NCBI RefSeq assembly: GCF_001719065.1
Contig: NZ_LWAF01000003.1
Span: 62,001-126,000 of the forward strand
Direction: 5' to 3'
DNA from: Fervidobacterium thailandense
Lineage (GTDB): Bacteria > Thermotogota > Thermotogae > Thermotogales > Fervidobacteriaceae
Length of the DNA stretch: 64,000 bases
Position numbers and translations under genes: made by a program. Shown here piece after piece: positions 44,984-55,204 of the stretch (positions are counted from its first letter, which is position 1; the number at the start of each line of letters is the position of its first letter). The notes under the pieces are model-generated. The model was not told the DNA's origin, did not search any database, and saw only the letters and a program-made list of their open reading frames with translations.

Positions 44984-45702
44984 GGTTCAGGATCATCGAA
45001 GACTACCACATACACAGTAATTTTTCACCCGATTCCAACAGTACGGTTGAAGAGATCATACAGGTTGCCAGGGAAAAGGGGATTGGGCACATAATAATCA
45101 CCGATCACTTCGAACTTGCAGACCAGCATGCGAACGAAATTGACGTTGAAACTTACCGAAAGGTGATGGAGCGTTACTCACTACCCGTGGGAGTCGAGCT
45201 CGGTTGGGACGGTATCAAAGAATTGAACGTTGATACAAGCAAGTTCGATTACGTGCTCCTTTCACACCACTTTGTCGAAGAACCGATCACTCAGGAAAGT
45301 TACAAGAACTACCTTCTTAGGATACTCGATATCATGGAACGATTCGACGGTTATCACGCACTCGCACACTTGGACTTTCCACGGCGTTACCATCCAAGCA
45401 AAGAACCTTTTTCGCTCGAGCTTTTCGACATAATCGCGGAAATTCTCAACAAAGTCATCAGAAACGGCAAAATCCTCGAAGTGAACATGTCATCTTTCAA
45501 ACTCTACAATGAACCAAACCCGTCGCTTGAGATTCTCAAGTTGTACAGGTCCCTTGGTGGTCGAAACATCGTTATCGGTTCCGATGCCCACGACGCACAG
45601 CATGTAGGTCGGTACGTACTCGAAGGTATTGAAATGCTAAAAAGTATAGGCTACAATTATATCCTGGTCTTCGATATGGAGTGGCGTGAGGTAAAAATAT
45701 AA
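44980..45702 (+). CDS. PHP-family phosphatase, histidinol-phosphatase-like
   Basis: 240 residues. DYHIHSNFSPDS (first metal-binding motif), ITDHFE, GVELGWD, HLDFPRRY and SDAHDAQHVG are the metal ligands of a PHP domain phosphoesterase, most like HisK-type histidinol phosphatase. Histidine genes are not nearby, so another phosphate ester could be the substrate. GTG 44980 overlaps the pyrG stop. Confidence 0.85.
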   Translation: MRFRIIEDYHIHSNFSPDSNSTVEEIIQVAREKGIGHIIITDHFELADQHANEIDVETYRKVMERYSLPVGVELGWDGIKELNVDTSKFDYVLLSHHFVEEPITQESYKNYLLRILDIMERFDGYHALAHLDFPRRYHPSKEPFSLELFDIIAEILNKVIRNGKILEVNMSSFKLYNEPNPSLEILKLYRSLGGRNIVIGSDAHDAQHVGRYVLEGIEMLKSIGYNYILVFDMEWREVKI

Positions 45703-45743
45703 CCTAATAAGTTGTTAACTCTTTACAAAGGGGAGGTATTGGA

Positions 45744-46340
45744 ATGGAGATTAGTGCTCAAATGGTGAAAGAACTCAGGGAAAGAACCGGAGCAGGTATG
45801 ATGGATTGCAAGAGTGCACTTATGGAAGCCAACGGCGATATGGAAAAGGCTATTGAAATCCTCAGAAAGAAAGGACTTGCAAAGGCTGCCAAGAAAGCCG
45901 GAAGGGAAACGAAAGAAGGACTCATCATATCGTACGTTCACCACAACGGAAAACTTGGCGTCCTTGTGGAACTGAACTGTGAGACCGACTTTGTTGCAAG
46001 GACGGATGAATTCAAAGAGCTCGGCAACAAGATCGCGATGCATATAGCCGCGATGGCACCAAAGTGGGTGAAGAGAGAAGACGTCCCGGCGGAAGTTATC
46101 GAAAAAGAGAAGGAAATATACAGGGAACAACTCAAGGATTCCGGTAAACCGGCACACGTTATTGAAAAGATAATCGAAGGCAAGCTCGAGAGCTTCTTCC
46201 AAGAAAACTGTCTCCTTGAGCAAAAGTACGCGCTTGATCAGAGTGTAACGATCAAAGAGATGATCCAGCAAGCCATTGCGAAGATCGGAGAGAATATCCA
46301 GGTTTCAAGGTTCGTAAGGTTGATGGTTGGGGAAGAGTAA
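45744..46340 (+). CDS. tsf: Elongation factor Ts
   Basis: Nucleotide exchange factor for EF-Tu. 198 residues, the short form. N-terminal UBA-like domain ([35 protein letters not shown]) and core with [17 protein letters not shown]. Translation starts after GGGGAGG at 45744. The ribosomal protein S2 gene, a common partner, is not adjacent; pyrG and the PHP gene precede it. Confidence 0.96.
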   Translation: MEISAQMVKELRERTGAGMMDCKSALMEANGDMEKAIEILRKKGLAKAAKKAGRETKEGLIISYVHHNGKLGVLVELNCETDFVARTDEFKELGNKIAMHIAAMAPKWVKREDVPAEVIEKEKEIYREQLKDSGKPAHVIEKIIEGKLESFFQENCLLEQKYALDQSVTIKEMIQQAIAKIGENIQVSRFVRLMVGEE

Positions 46341-46374
46341 GGGTTTGACAAGTTGTATTGTAATCGTCGAAAAC

Positions 46375-46410
46375 ACCGCGTAACGTCAAAAACGTTACGC
46401 GGTTTGTTTC
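46375..46410 (+). terminator. Terminator after tsf
   Basis: ACCGCGTAACGT (46375-46386) and ACGTTACGCGGT (46392-46403) form a perfect 12-base stem with loop CAAAA, followed by TTGTTTC. Moderately good rho-independent terminator before osmC. Confidence 0.85.
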
Positions 46411-46455
46411 TATAGGTATCTTCTCTATTCAATCTGTCTCAATTTTGCTTGAGTG

Positions 46456-46464
46456 TGGTATAAT
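46456..46464 (+). promoter_or_regulatory. Extended -10 promoter of osmC and following genes
   Basis: TGGTATAAT at 46456-46464, 59 bases before the osmC start; same extended -10 as elsewhere in the window. It probably drives the long run to fliD. The -35 region is weak. Confidence 0.6.
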
Positions 46465-46522
46465 CGTTTAGGAACGTTTTTCCACTAAAGTTTTCAATCA
46501 TTTTCGAAGGGAGGAATATCCT

Positions 46523-46951
46523 ATGCCAACAGCGAAAATGGATTACTACGCAGGAATGTTGTTCTATTCGAAGACTGCATCCGGACACGACCTTATCTTG
46601 GATGCAGACCCGTCGGTGGGTGGTAAGGACGCAGGGCACAGACCTAAGGAACTGCTTCTCTACGCACTTATGGGATGTACTGGTATGGACGTGGTTTCGC
46701 TTCTTAAGAAAATGAAAGTTATTGATCGGATGGAGAGCTTCCGAATGGAACTTGACTACGAGGTTTCCCAAGATCATCCGAAGGTGTACACAAAACTCCA
46801 CCTCAAGTACATATTCAAATTCAACGGCGAACCCCCGCGGGAACAGGTTGAAAAAGCTGTAAACCTGTCCCAGGACAAGTATTGCGGAGTTTCAGCCATG
46901 CTAAAGAAGGCGATCCCGGAATTCAGTTGGGAAATCGTTTACGAAGAATGA
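46523..46951 (+). CDS. OsmC-family protein
   Basis: 142 residues. Two catalytic cysteines lie in [15 protein letters not shown] and [11 protein letters not shown], as in OsmC/Ohr-type peroxiredoxins that reduce organic hydroperoxides with thiols; whether peroxide or another thiol chemistry is the role is not determined. ATG after GGGAGG. It starts the long plus-strand run into tsaE. Confidence 0.88.
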   Translation: MPTAKMDYYAGMLFYSKTASGHDLILDADPSVGGKDAGHRPKELLLYALMGCTGMDVVSLLKKMKVIDRMESFRMELDYEVSQDHPKVYTKLHLKYIFKFNGEPPREQVEKAVNLSQDKYCGVSAMLKKAIPEFSWEIVYEE

Positions 46952-46984
46952 CCGTGTTCCCCAAGTGATTTGGTGGTGCAAGGA

Positions 46985-47467
46985 ATGCAAAAATTCGAGA
47001 TTGTTTTAGAAAGACTCAACGAGGACCAAGTTTTGTCCGTTGCAAGACAGTTGGCCAGATGTTTGAGACCCGGTGATATTTTGTTGCTGTCCGGAGAAAT
47101 CGGCGCGGGTAAGACAACCTTCACACGCGGATTGGTGGAAGGTCTGGGTGGTGACAGCGGGGTTGTGACAAGTCCAACCTTCACGTTACTGAACGTCTAT
47201 AACTGTCGAGAAACGGTGTACCACGTCGACGCGTACAGACTTGGTAGCATAGAGGAAGCCTTTTACGTTATCGAAGGAGAGCTTGAACTGGGAGAAGGAA
47301 TCTTCGTTATCGAATGGGGAGAACGGATAAAAGAACTTTTCGACGAGAACTTGATAGTCGTGGAGTTGCGTCACGTTGATAGCACGCATCGGGACGTTAT
47401 CGTAACTGCAAACAACGTACTCGGTGATCGCGTAAGGAGGTGCTTCGAGGGTGCCAAAGAAAAATGA
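46985..47467 (+). CDS. tsaE: tRNA threonylcarbamoyladenosine synthesis ATPase TsaE
   Basis: About 160 residues, ATPase required with TsaB and TsaD for t6A at position 37 of tRNA. P-loop GEIGAGKT (37-44), [20 protein letters not shown] and a late [12 protein letters not shown], all family marks. The start is uncertain: the ATG at 46985 has weak upstream signal, and the frame is open to TTG 46970. The end overlaps lon by 17 bases. Confidence 0.92.
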   Translation: MQKFEIVLERLNEDQVLSVARQLARCLRPGDILLLSGEIGAGKTTFTRGLVEGLGGDSGVVTSPTFTLLNVYNCRETVYHVDAYRLGSIEEAFYVIEGELELGEGIFVIEWGERIKELFDENLIVVELRHVDSTHRDVIVTANNVLGDRVRRCFEGAKEK

Positions 47468-49895
47468 ATCGAATAAGGAAAACGCAAAAAAGTTTTCACG
47501 ACTCGAAAAAGAAGCAAGAAAGAGCCAGGAAGAACGGATTGCGATACCAACCGAACTACCAACCATCGCGATGAGAAGCAACATGGTAATCTTTCCCAAC
47601 ACCGTCGTCCCGTTTTACGTTGGACGCGAAAAATCTCTGATGGCCTTAGAGGAGGCCATGGAAAAGACTAATCAGCTCGTGTTTGTAGTTAACCAAAAAG
47701 ATCCCGCTATCGAAGATCCAAAACCGGGTGATCTGTACAAAATCGGAACGATCGTCCGCGTGATACAGATAGGGAAGTTACCTGATGGGACGTTCAAAGT
47801 GCTCGTGGAAGGTATCGCAAGGGCAAAGATAGTGAAACCTATCGAAGAGAAATTCTTGAAATTCGAGATCGAAATACTCAGACCCCGCTACGGTAGGTCC
47901 AAAAGACTCATCGCACTCATGCGAATGGTCAAAGAGGAACTACATAAGTACGTTCAATATTCCAGAAAGATTCCGCCGGAAACACTTATGTTGTTGGAAG
48001 ATGTCGATAATCCGGACGTCTTCGCGGATATCGCCGCTTCACTCTGCCCTGGTACGATCGAGGAGAAGCAAAAGCTACTGGAAACGATACATCCGGCCGA
48101 AAGGCTTGAGAAGGTTCTCGATATCCTTGCAAGGGAAACAGAGCTACTGGAAATAGAACAGCAACTTGATCAGAAGGTGAAAGAACGCATTGAGAAAACT
48201 CAACGCGAGTACTACTTGAGGGAAAAGCTACGAGTTATACGCGACGAACTCGGTGGGGAAGAGGACCTGGAAATCAAAGAACTGAGAGAGAAAATAGAGA
48301 AGGGAAACTACCCGGAACAGGTGAGAGAAAAAGCCTCTGCCGAGTTATCAAGATTGGAGAAGATGTCACCGTACGCGCCGGAAGCTACGGTAGTGCGCAC
48401 GTACCTGGACTGGATTTTGAATCTCCCGTGGTTCGAAAAGACCGAAGAGACGGTCGACATTGAGTTTGCAGAAAGGGTTCTCAACGAAGATCATTATGGA
48501 CTTGAGGAACCTAAGAAACGCATTCTCGAATACCTTGCCACAAGGAAACTAAGTGATAAGGCAAAAGCACCGATAATCTGTTTTGTAGGACCTCCCGGTG
48601 TCGGTAAAACTTCTCTCGCAAAGTCGATAGCACGTGCGACAAACAGAAAATTCGGACGCATGTCACTTGGTGGTTTGAGGGATGAGGCCGAAATACGAGG
48701 CCACAGGCGAACCTACGTAGGAGCGATGCCAGGGAGAATAATCCAGTTGATACGAAAGCTTGGGGTGAAGAACCCGGTTATACTACTCGACGAGATAGAC
48801 AAAATGGGAATAAGTTTTCAGGGAGATCCCGCAGCCGCATTACTTGAGGTCCTTGATCCGGAACAGAACAAGGATTTCGTGGACCATTACATAGAGCTTC
48901 CGTTCGATCTATCGGATGTGCTTTTCATCACCACCGCAAACGTGTTGTACACAATTCCACCAGCGCTCAGGGATAGGATGGAAGTCATCGAGATATCGAG
49001 CTACACGGACTTGGAAAAGTTCCACATCGCCAAGCGACACATCATCCCACGGATCGAATCCGAGTTCGTTGAACAACCAACGAAGATATTCAAATTTAAG
49101 GACGCTGCGATCAGGAAGATAATCCAGGAGTACACGCTGGAGCCGGGAGTTAGGGAACTTGAGCGTGAGCTACGGAGCGTGGTTCGCAAAGCCACGCTAG
49201 AGTTCGTGAAAACGGGAAAAACGGTGATAATCGATCAGGAAAAAGTAACCGAATACCTGGGACCAAGTAAAGTGCGCGAGGAAGACGTGCTTGAAAGGGA
49301 TATGCCGGGTGTTGCTACGGGACTTGCTTGGACACCGAACGGTGGTACAACACTCTACATCGAGGCTTCATTGATTCCGGGTAACGGCGGTTTGATCGTC
49401 ACCGGTCAACTCGGGGATGTGATGAAAGAATCCGTCAGGATCGCACTCAGTCTCGCAAAAAAGATGTGTGGTGAGGAGTATGCGGAGAAATTCACAAAAT
49501 ACGACGTGCATATCCACGTACCTGAGGGAGCAGTTCCCAAGGACGGTCCGAGTGCCGGTATAACGATAACGACGGCTTTGATATCGATAGTCAAAGATAT
49601 ACCGGTGCGCAAGGACGTGGCTATGACCGGGGAAATAACGCTAAGAGGACGCGTCCTTCCGGTTGGTGGAATTAAGGAAAAGGTTATCGCAGCGTACCGA
49701 AAAGGTATTTACAACGTCATATTACCCAAGAAAAACGAAGTGGACCTCGAAAAACTCCCAGAGGAAGTAAGATCGAAGATGAACTTTATATTCGTTGAAA
49801 CCATAGACGAAGTACTGGAGGTGGCGCTTAATGTCAAAAGGTCCGATAAAGGTCGAGGACGTAAGGCTCGAAAAGGTGATAGCAAGACCGGGTGA
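47451..49895 (+). CDS. lon: ATP-dependent protease Lon
   Basis: 814 residues. N-terminal substrate-binding domain ([19 protein letters not shown]), coiled-coil middle, AAA+ ATPase with Walker A GPPGVGKT (380-387) and ILLDEIDK, and serine-lysine protease domain with catalytic S701 in PKDGPSAGI and the lysine in [10 protein letters not shown]. Degrades misfolded and regulatory proteins. GTG start 47451. A 30-residue basic tail ends the protein. Overlaps tsaE and, by 65 bases, engB. Confidence 0.97.
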   Translation: MPKKNESNKENAKKFSRLEKEARKSQEERIAIPTELPTIAMRSNMVIFPNTVVPFYVGREKSLMALEEAMEKTNQLVFVVNQKDPAIEDPKPGDLYKIGTIVRVIQIGKLPDGTFKVLVEGIARAKIVKPIEEKFLKFEIEILRPRYGRSKRLIALMRMVKEELHKYVQYSRKIPPETLMLLEDVDNPDVFADIAASLCPGTIEEKQKLLETIHPAERLEKVLDILARETELLEIEQQLDQKVKERIEKTQREYYLREKLRVIRDELGGEEDLEIKELREKIEKGNYPEQVREKASAELSRLEKMSPYAPEATVVRTYLDWILNLPWFEKTEETVDIEFAERVLNEDHYGLEEPKKRILEYLATRKLSDKAKAPIICFVGPPGVGKTSLAKSIARATNRKFGRMSLGGLRDEAEIRGHRRTYVGAMPGRIIQLIRKLGVKNPVILLDEIDKMGISFQGDPAAALLEVLDPEQNKDFVDHYIELPFDLSDVLFITTANVLYTIPPALRDRMEVIEISSYTDLEKFHIAKRHIIPRIESEFVEQPTKIFKFKDAAIRKIIQEYTLEPGVRELERELRSVVRKATLEFVKTGKTVIIDQEKVTEYLGPSKVREEDVLERDMPGVATGLAWTPNGGTTLYIEASLIPGNGGLIVTGQLGDVMKESVRIALSLAKKMCGEEYAEKFTKYDVHIHVPEGAVPKDGPSAGITITTALISIVKDIPVRKDVAMTGEITLRGRVLPVGGIKEKVIAAYRKGIYNVILPKKNEVDLEKLPEEVRSKMNFIFVETIDEVLEVALNVKRSDKGRGRKARKGDSKTG

Positions 49896-50442
49896 TCGTT
49901 TCCCCGAGCCCAAGGCTGGAGAATTTCCCTTCGTTGGTCGTTCAAACGTAGGTAAGTCCAGCTTACTGAACGCTTTGCTTGGCAAAAAAGTCGCTTTCGT
50001 GAGTAAGAACCCGGGAAAGACAAGGAGCATCAACTATTACCTCATCAACCACAAATTTTACTTTGTCGATCTTCCCGGATACGGCTACGCCAAGGTTTCT
50101 AAGAAAGAACGCGAGGAATGGAGAAAGATAATAGAGAGGTATTTCCACGAGCGAGATTGGAACATTAAAACCGTCTTCTCCCTGATAGATAGCCGACACG
50201 AACTGATGGACAGTGACACACAACTTCTTGGCTGGCTCCAAAGCTTGGGAATTCAGCCAACGGTAGTCCTAACAAAGGTGGACAAGCTCAGCTCGACCGA
50301 GCGGAACCGACAGTTATCGTATTTCGAGCGAGTACTTCCCGAATTCGGTGTTGAACACTGGATTCCTTGTTCATCCGTCACTGGGGAGAATTTAGAAAAA
50401 ATCTGGACCGTGATCGTGGAAAAGTTGGAGGTGCTTCGATGA
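49831..50442 (+). CDS. engB: Ribosome-assembly GTPase EngB/YsxC
   Basis: 203 residues. G1 GRSNVGKS (36-43), G2 region [12 protein letters not shown]3 [10 protein letters not shown]4 LTKVDKL and G5 SSVTGEN are all present, as in EngB, needed for large-subunit assembly. ATG 49831 has AGGTGG before it and overlaps the end of lon by 65 bases. The stop shares ATGA with argS. Confidence 0.95.
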   Translation: MSKGPIKVEDVRLEKVIARPGDRFPEPKAGEFPFVGRSNVGKSSLLNALLGKKVAFVSKNPGKTRSINYYLINHKFYFVDLPGYGYAKVSKKEREEWRKIIERYFHERDWNIKTVFSLIDSRHELMDSDTQLLGWLQSLGIQPTVVLTKVDKLSSTERNRQLSYFERVLPEFGVEHWIPCSSVTGENLEKIWTVIVEKLEVLR

Positions 50443-52067
50443 TTCGGAAGGAAATCGAGAATCTCCTGAGAAGTTACCTATCCGAACTGGGTTACGATTA
50501 CGATTTTGTTGTGGAAATCCCCGAGGAACAGTTCGGTGATTTTTCGACAAACGTAGCGCTGGTTGGTGCTAAATACTTTAAAAAGCCTCCACGCGATGTA
50601 GCGAAGTACTTTGTTGACAAACTCACCGGTCATCCGATGTTCAGGGAAATCACGGTGGCTGGTCCGGGGTTCATAAATTTCCGTGTATCGAACGAGTTTT
50701 ACCGTGATTTTCTGGCACGTTACATCCAAAGTCCGCACTCGATTTGGACTTTTAAGAAATCAGGAAAAATCCTACTTGAGTACGGTAGTGCAAACCCCAC
50801 TGGTCCGCTAACGGTGGGGCACGGTAGGCAAATCGTCATCGGTGATGTGCTCGGTAACGTGTTGCGCTACGTTGGTTACGACGTGACGAAAGAGATGTAC
50901 GTCAACGACGCGGGAAGGCAGATAAAGCTACTTGCGCGCTCGGTCTGGGCACGGTACAACCAACTCCACGGCCGGCAAGAGGAGATACCCGAAGACGGGT
51001 ACCGCGGGGAGTATGTGATCGACATTGCTAAGAAAGTTCAGGTTGACCACGGGGACAGGTTCGTTGGGGTCTGGAACGACGAGGTCGAGGAAATATTCAG
51101 AAAGTACGCTCTCGAGGAAATAATGAAGATGTTCGAAGTATCTCTTGAGAAGATAGGTGCGAAATTCGACAGTACTTACAGCGAGAAAAGTTTGATCGAA
51201 GATGGGACCGTGCAAGAGGTTCTTGAGATTTTGAAAAACAAAGACCTGATATACGAAAGTGAAGGAGCCGTATGGTTGAAAGTCTCGAAATTCATCAAAG
51301 AAAACGATAAGGTACTTGTAAAGAGTGATGGTAGCTATACATACTTCTTAACAGACATCGCCTACCATTACAGGAAATTCCGAAGAGGTTTCGATTGTGC
51401 CATCGACATATTCGGAAGTGACCACCACGGTCACATACCACGCATGGTGGCTGCGATGATGGCGCTGGATATTCCGGAGGACTTTGTGACCTTCGTGCTC
51501 CACCAGTTCGTAACACTCAAACGCGGTAACGAAATAGTGAAGATGAGCACAAGGGCTGGAGAGTTCGTTACCCTGGACGAGTTGATCGACGAAGTCGGTA
51601 GAGATGCCACACGTTACTTTTTTGCAATGGTCGACGTTAACACACACCTCAACTTCGACCTCGAGCTTGCCAAGGCTCAAACAAACGACAATCCGGTTTA
51701 TTACGTCCAGTACGCGCACGCCAGGATTTCGAGCCTGTTCGAGAAGGCTTCCGAAAAAGGTCTTGAATTCAACCTGCTTGATGGGATAGAACTTCTCGAC
51801 CACGAACTCGAGATGGGGTTAATAAAACTCATCTCCTCTTTCGACGACGTGCTCGAACGAATTGTTGAAAAACTGTCTCCGCATTACCTGACCGATTACC
51901 TGGAAGACCTGGCTTCGATGTTCCACAGGTATTATGCGGACGTGAAAATTGTCGATCCCGAGGATCCAAAACTCACGAACGGTCGTCTGAACCTGTGTTT
52001 AGGTGTGAAGATCGCAATCGCGGAAGGGTTGAAATTACTTGGAGTGTCCGCTCCCGACAAGATGTGA
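50439..52067 (+). CDS. argS: Arginyl-tRNA synthetase
   Basis: Class I synthetase, 542 residues. HIGH region ANPTGPLTVGHGRQIVIGD, arginine specificity segment YVNDAGRQIKLLA, a KMSKS-like KMSTRAGEFV, and DALR anticodon domain with YYVQYAHARI. The ATG 50439 follows GGAGGTGC and overlaps the engB stop; upstream extension to 50367 has no site. Confidence 0.95.
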   Translation: MIRKEIENLLRSYLSELGYDYDFVVEIPEEQFGDFSTNVALVGAKYFKKPPRDVAKYFVDKLTGHPMFREITVAGPGFINFRVSNEFYRDFLARYIQSPHSIWTFKKSGKILLEYGSANPTGPLTVGHGRQIVIGDVLGNVLRYVGYDVTKEMYVNDAGRQIKLLARSVWARYNQLHGRQEEIPEDGYRGEYVIDIAKKVQVDHGDRFVGVWNDEVEEIFRKYALEEIMKMFEVSLEKIGAKFDSTYSEKSLIEDGTVQEVLEILKNKDLIYESEGAVWLKVSKFIKENDKVLVKSDGSYTYFLTDIAYHYRKFRRGFDCAIDIFGSDHHGHIPRMVAAMMALDIPEDFVTFVLHQFVTLKRGNEIVKMSTRAGEFVTLDELIDEVGRDATRYFFAMVDVNTHLNFDLELAKAQTNDNPVYYVQYAHARISSLFEKASEKGLEFNLLDGIELLDHELEMGLIKLISSFDDVLERIVEKLSPHYLTDYLEDLASMFHRYYADVKIVDPEDPKLTNGRLNLCLGVKIAIAEGLKLLGVSAPDKM

Positions 52068-52109
52068 GGTAAACATTTATCAACAATAACCATCCTTGAG
52101 AAAAGGCTG

Positions 52110-53528
52110 GTGTTTGACTTGGAAGTCCAGCACTTACTCTCAAAGTACATTTTGGAAATCTCGAAGGTAAAGGACGAAAGCACATTGTACATCGCACTCT
52201 CCGAAATCACGAGGAAAGTCTTGGACTACGAAGCCTTGAACGTTCTAAAAGATGGCACGCTCGTACACTCAGATCCACCCGTTGAAATAGACAGGAGCGT
52301 GTACGAGGATTTTGTACCCTGGGTTGAGGAGAGACTATCACCATCCTTTGTGCCACTTGAGGAAGGCTACGTTGGATTGATCCCTATATTCAAAGGTACG
52401 AAGGTCCTATCGTTAGTCGTTCTGAAAACCCCAAACGAACCGACTCCGGAAACGATGGATTACTTGCAACTAATTGCTTACCTGTCGGGAGTCACCCTTG
52501 AAAACTTGAGGTTACTCGAGTTCGTCGACAAAGCGAGGGAATACTTCGAAAGCATTTTGAACCTCGCAAACGATGGTATACTGGTGCTTTCCGGTGGAAA
52601 ATTGGAATTCACGAACACCAAAGCAAAAACTTTAATTGACGAAAACCCGGAGTTACTCGTGCACCTGATGAACAACATCACCGGCGAAGAACAGAGTTTC
52701 GAACTGGAAATTGGTAAACTCTTCTTGAGCGTTTTCGCAAAACCGGTTAAGTTGCTCGGCGAAGAGAAGTTACTCATCGGTTTAAGAAACATCACCTCCG
52801 AAAAGGAAGTACAAAAGCTAAGGGAACTCGATAAAATCAAAACGAACTTCATTGCGAACATCTCACACGAACTTAGAACCCCCCTCGCGGCTATAAAAGC
52901 TTACACGGAGACGATCCTGAACACGGAGATGAATCAAGAAGAAATTATCGAGTTTCTGAGCATTGTTTACGAACAATCCATCAAGCTTGAGCAACTACTC
53001 AACGATTTACTCGATTTCTCACAGTTAGAATCGCACACGATGAAACTTGTAAAAGAAAACGTAAACCTGTGCGAAATCTTGGATAGAGCCATCGAGACTG
53101 TGAGAAACTTGGCCGTCCAAAGGAACGTCGAGGTTAGAACCAGTTGTAAGAATGTCATGGCATTTTGCGATCCGCGGAGAATTGAGCAAGTTCTTGTAAA
53201 CCTGTTATCGAACGCGATAAAGTTCAGCGACGAGAAGAAGGAAACCAAGTACGTGACAGTCCAAATTGATAAAACCCCCACAAATCAAGTTGAGATCGTC
53301 GTGGAGGATAACGGCATCGGCATTCCCGAAGACAAGCTCGATAAGATTTTCGAAAAATTCTACCGCGTGGACAACGAACTTACTTACTCTATCCCCGGTA
53401 CGGGATTGGGACTTGCCATAGTCAAGGAGATCGTCGAACTCCACAACGGAGAAATTTCCGTTTCGTCGAGGGAAGGGGTTGGTACAACGTTCACGGTGAG
53501 ATTTCCAGCTAGTGAAAATTCGAACTAA
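52110..53528 (+). CDS. Soluble sensor histidine kinase
   Basis: 472 residues without membrane helices. N-terminal GAF-like sensor (about 1-145), a PAS-like segment (DGILVLSGGKLEFTNTKAKTL), HisKA with phospho-acceptor H253 in NISHELRTPLAAIKA, then HATPase with N-box LVNLLSNAIKFS, G1 DNGIGIPEDKL, F-box and G2 GTGLGLAIVK. No response regulator is next to it, so it is an orphan kinase. Starts with GTG after a weak site. It lies directly before the HDOD gene, which suggests but does not prove a link. Confidence 0.93.
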   Translation: MFDLEVQHLLSKYILEISKVKDESTLYIALSEITRKVLDYEALNVLKDGTLVHSDPPVEIDRSVYEDFVPWVEERLSPSFVPLEEGYVGLIPIFKGTKVLSLVVLKTPNEPTPETMDYLQLIAYLSGVTLENLRLLEFVDKAREYFESILNLANDGILVLSGGKLEFTNTKAKTLIDENPELLVHLMNNITGEEQSFELEIGKLFLSVFAKPVKLLGEEKLLIGLRNITSEKEVQKLRELDKIKTNFIANISHELRTPLAAIKAYTETILNTEMNQEEIIEFLSIVYEQSIKLEQLLNDLLDFSQLESHTMKLVKENVNLCEILDRAIETVRNLAVQRNVEVRTSCKNVMAFCDPRRIEQVLVNLLSNAIKFSDEKKETKYVTVQIDKTPTNQVEIVVEDNGIGIPEDKLDKIFEKFYRVDNELTYSIPGTGLGLAIVKEIVELHNGEISVSSREGVGTTFTVRFPASENSN

Positions 53529-53559
53529 GTGAATCTACCTTTCAGCTTAGGAGGAGTTT

Positions 53560-54423
53560 ATGATCAAGGAACTCGTTACAACCGTTTCCGAAATCCCAAC
53601 GCCCGATGTCATAGTCCAGCAAATCATCGCAACAGCTTCGAATCCGAACACGAGTGCCAAGGAACTTGAAAAGGTTATTTCCATGGACGTGGGATTATCG
53701 ACGAAAATCCTCAGACTTGTTAATTCCGCATACTACGGACTACCAAGGAAAGTTACGAAGCTGAGTGAAGCGATCGTCATCATTGGATTCAAGACCGTTA
53801 GAAACCTGGCACTCAGCGTCTTCACCTACTCAGCACTCCACTTCAAACAAACGTTCGTTGACCATGACAAATTGTGGGCACACTTCATGCTCACAGCCGT
53901 GTTTTCCGAGCAGATCGGAAAATCCATCGGCTTCATGAACCGCGAAGAACTCTTTCTGGCCGGTATGTTGCACGACGTGGGAAAGCTTGCGATAGACCTT
54001 ATCTTTCCAACGTATTTCTACGAACTAACAAAGGTCAGTCAAAACACGAACATGCCAGTTTACGATGTTGAAATGCGTATCAACTCCGAACCCCACACCG
54101 AAGTTGGGGCGGAGCTATTGAGGTTCTGGAAATTCCCGGAAGAGTACATCCAGTCGGCACTTTTGCACGAGCGTCCGTCTATAAATCCCAACTCACCGTA
54201 TATCGAAATGGCTTGCATCGTTCACCTTGCAAACGTCTTTGCGAACATCTTCCTACCGGGAGCCTCGCTCTCTTACGGAGAGCCGTACCTCGATCCCATC
54301 GTTTTCAACATACTCGGCGTGAAACCATCGAGGTTATCTTACCTGATAAAAGAGCTCGACAAGGTATACGAAAAATCCAGAGACATGATATTTGGAGGTG
54401 TTGAAGATGAAACAAGAGTATAA
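53560..54423 (+). CDS. HDOD domain protein
   Basis: 287 residues. SAYYGLPRKVTKLSEAIVIIGFKTVRNLALSVF is the HDOD core segment; HDVGKLAID retains an HD-like pair. HDOD proteins act in signalling and in some bacteria regulate motility or nucleotide second messengers; they mostly lack hydrolase activity. ATG after AGGAGG. It lies between the histidine kinase and rbfA, with the rbfA start inside its end. Confidence 0.88.
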   Translation: MIKELVTTVSEIPTPDVIVQQIIATASNPNTSAKELEKVISMDVGLSTKILRLVNSAYYGLPRKVTKLSEAIVIIGFKTVRNLALSVFTYSALHFKQTFVDHDKLWAHFMLTAVFSEQIGKSIGFMNREELFLAGMLHDVGKLAIDLIFPTYFYELTKVSQNTNMPVYDVEMRINSEPHTEVGAELLRFWKFPEEYIQSALLHERPSINPNSPYIEMACIVHLANVFANIFLPGASLSYGEPYLDPIVFNILGVKPSRLSYLIKELDKVYEKSRDMIFGGVEDETRV

Positions 54424-54781
54424 GCTGAAGATGCTGGAATCCGAGATCCGAAAGGTCATCTCCGAAGCCTTACTAGAGATGAAAGATGAGAATCTGGAGA
54501 ATATAAAGAGTCTCATAACGATCTCACGCGTTGAGGTTTCCAAAGACAAACGGTACGCGGATGTTTTTGTGAGTTTTCTCGGTGATGAGCAAAAGAGAAA
54601 GGAAGTTGTGAAGTACCTTGAAAGCAAAAAGGGCTACTTCAGAACCTACGTAGCCAAGAACATAAGGATGTACACAGCTCCGGAGATAAGGTTTAAGGAA
54701 GACAAAGGTCTCGAGGCAACTGTCAGGATAGGACAACTTTTAGATTCCATTAAAGAATCTGGGAAAAGTTCCGATAAGTGA
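54407..54781 (+). CDS. rbfA: Ribosome-binding factor A
   Basis: 124 residues. Family segments KMLESEIRKVISEALLEMKD, LITISRVEVSKDKRYADVFVSFL and APEIRFKEDKG identify RbfA, a 30S maturation factor that binds helix 1 of 16S rRNA. ATG 54407 lies after GGAGGTG; the end overlaps a GTG in the following frame. Confidence 0.93.
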   Translation: MKQEYKLKMLESEIRKVISEALLEMKDENLENIKSLITISRVEVSKDKRYADVFVSFLGDEQKRKEVVKYLESKKGYFRTYVAKNIRMYTAPEIRFKEDKGLEATVRIGQLLDSIKESGKSSDK

Positions 54782-54822
54782 TTAGGGAAAGTACACAACG
54801 TGTTGCGCTGGAGGGGTATACC

Positions 54823-55200
54823 ATGGACGGTGTGAAGGGTGTGACCAAGAACGGAGAAATCGTTCAACTTCAAAGAAATGTAAATCCGTCAACCCAACCC
54901 TCGGATCAACTGAACGTTGGCGCTGTGATGCTCAAAGAAGATAAAGGCGAGCACCACAAAAACTCTTTGATAGACGTGGAAAAGGGCGTAGACTTGCTCA
55001 AGGAAACTTTCGAGAAATTGAAGAAAATTTTCAGAGGACAAGCAGAATTCAAGATCGACAGGGAAGCGAACATGATAATAATCAGGATCAAAGATCCGGA
55101 AACGGGTGAGATCTTAAGACAGATTCCTCCGGAACAGGCCGTAAAACTGGCAAAGAATATCCAAGAACTACTGGGAGTGCTGATGGACGAAAGGGTGTGA
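54823..55200 (+). CDS. flaG: FlaG-family flagellar protein
   Basis: About 125 residues. The C-terminal half holds the FlaG signature: AEFKIDREANMIIIRIKDPETGEILRQIPPEQAVKLAKN. FlaG proteins act in filament length or number control and typically precede fliD, as here. I prefer ATG 54823 after GGAGGGG; a GTG at 54778 overlaps rbfA. Confidence 0.9.
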   Translation: MDGVKGVTKNGEIVQLQRNVNPSTQPSDQLNVGAVMLKEDKGEHHKNSLIDVEKGVDLLKETFEKLKKIFRGQAEFKIDREANMIIIRIKDPETGEILRQIPPEQAVKLAKNIQELLGVLMDERV

Positions 55201-55204
55201 GGAT

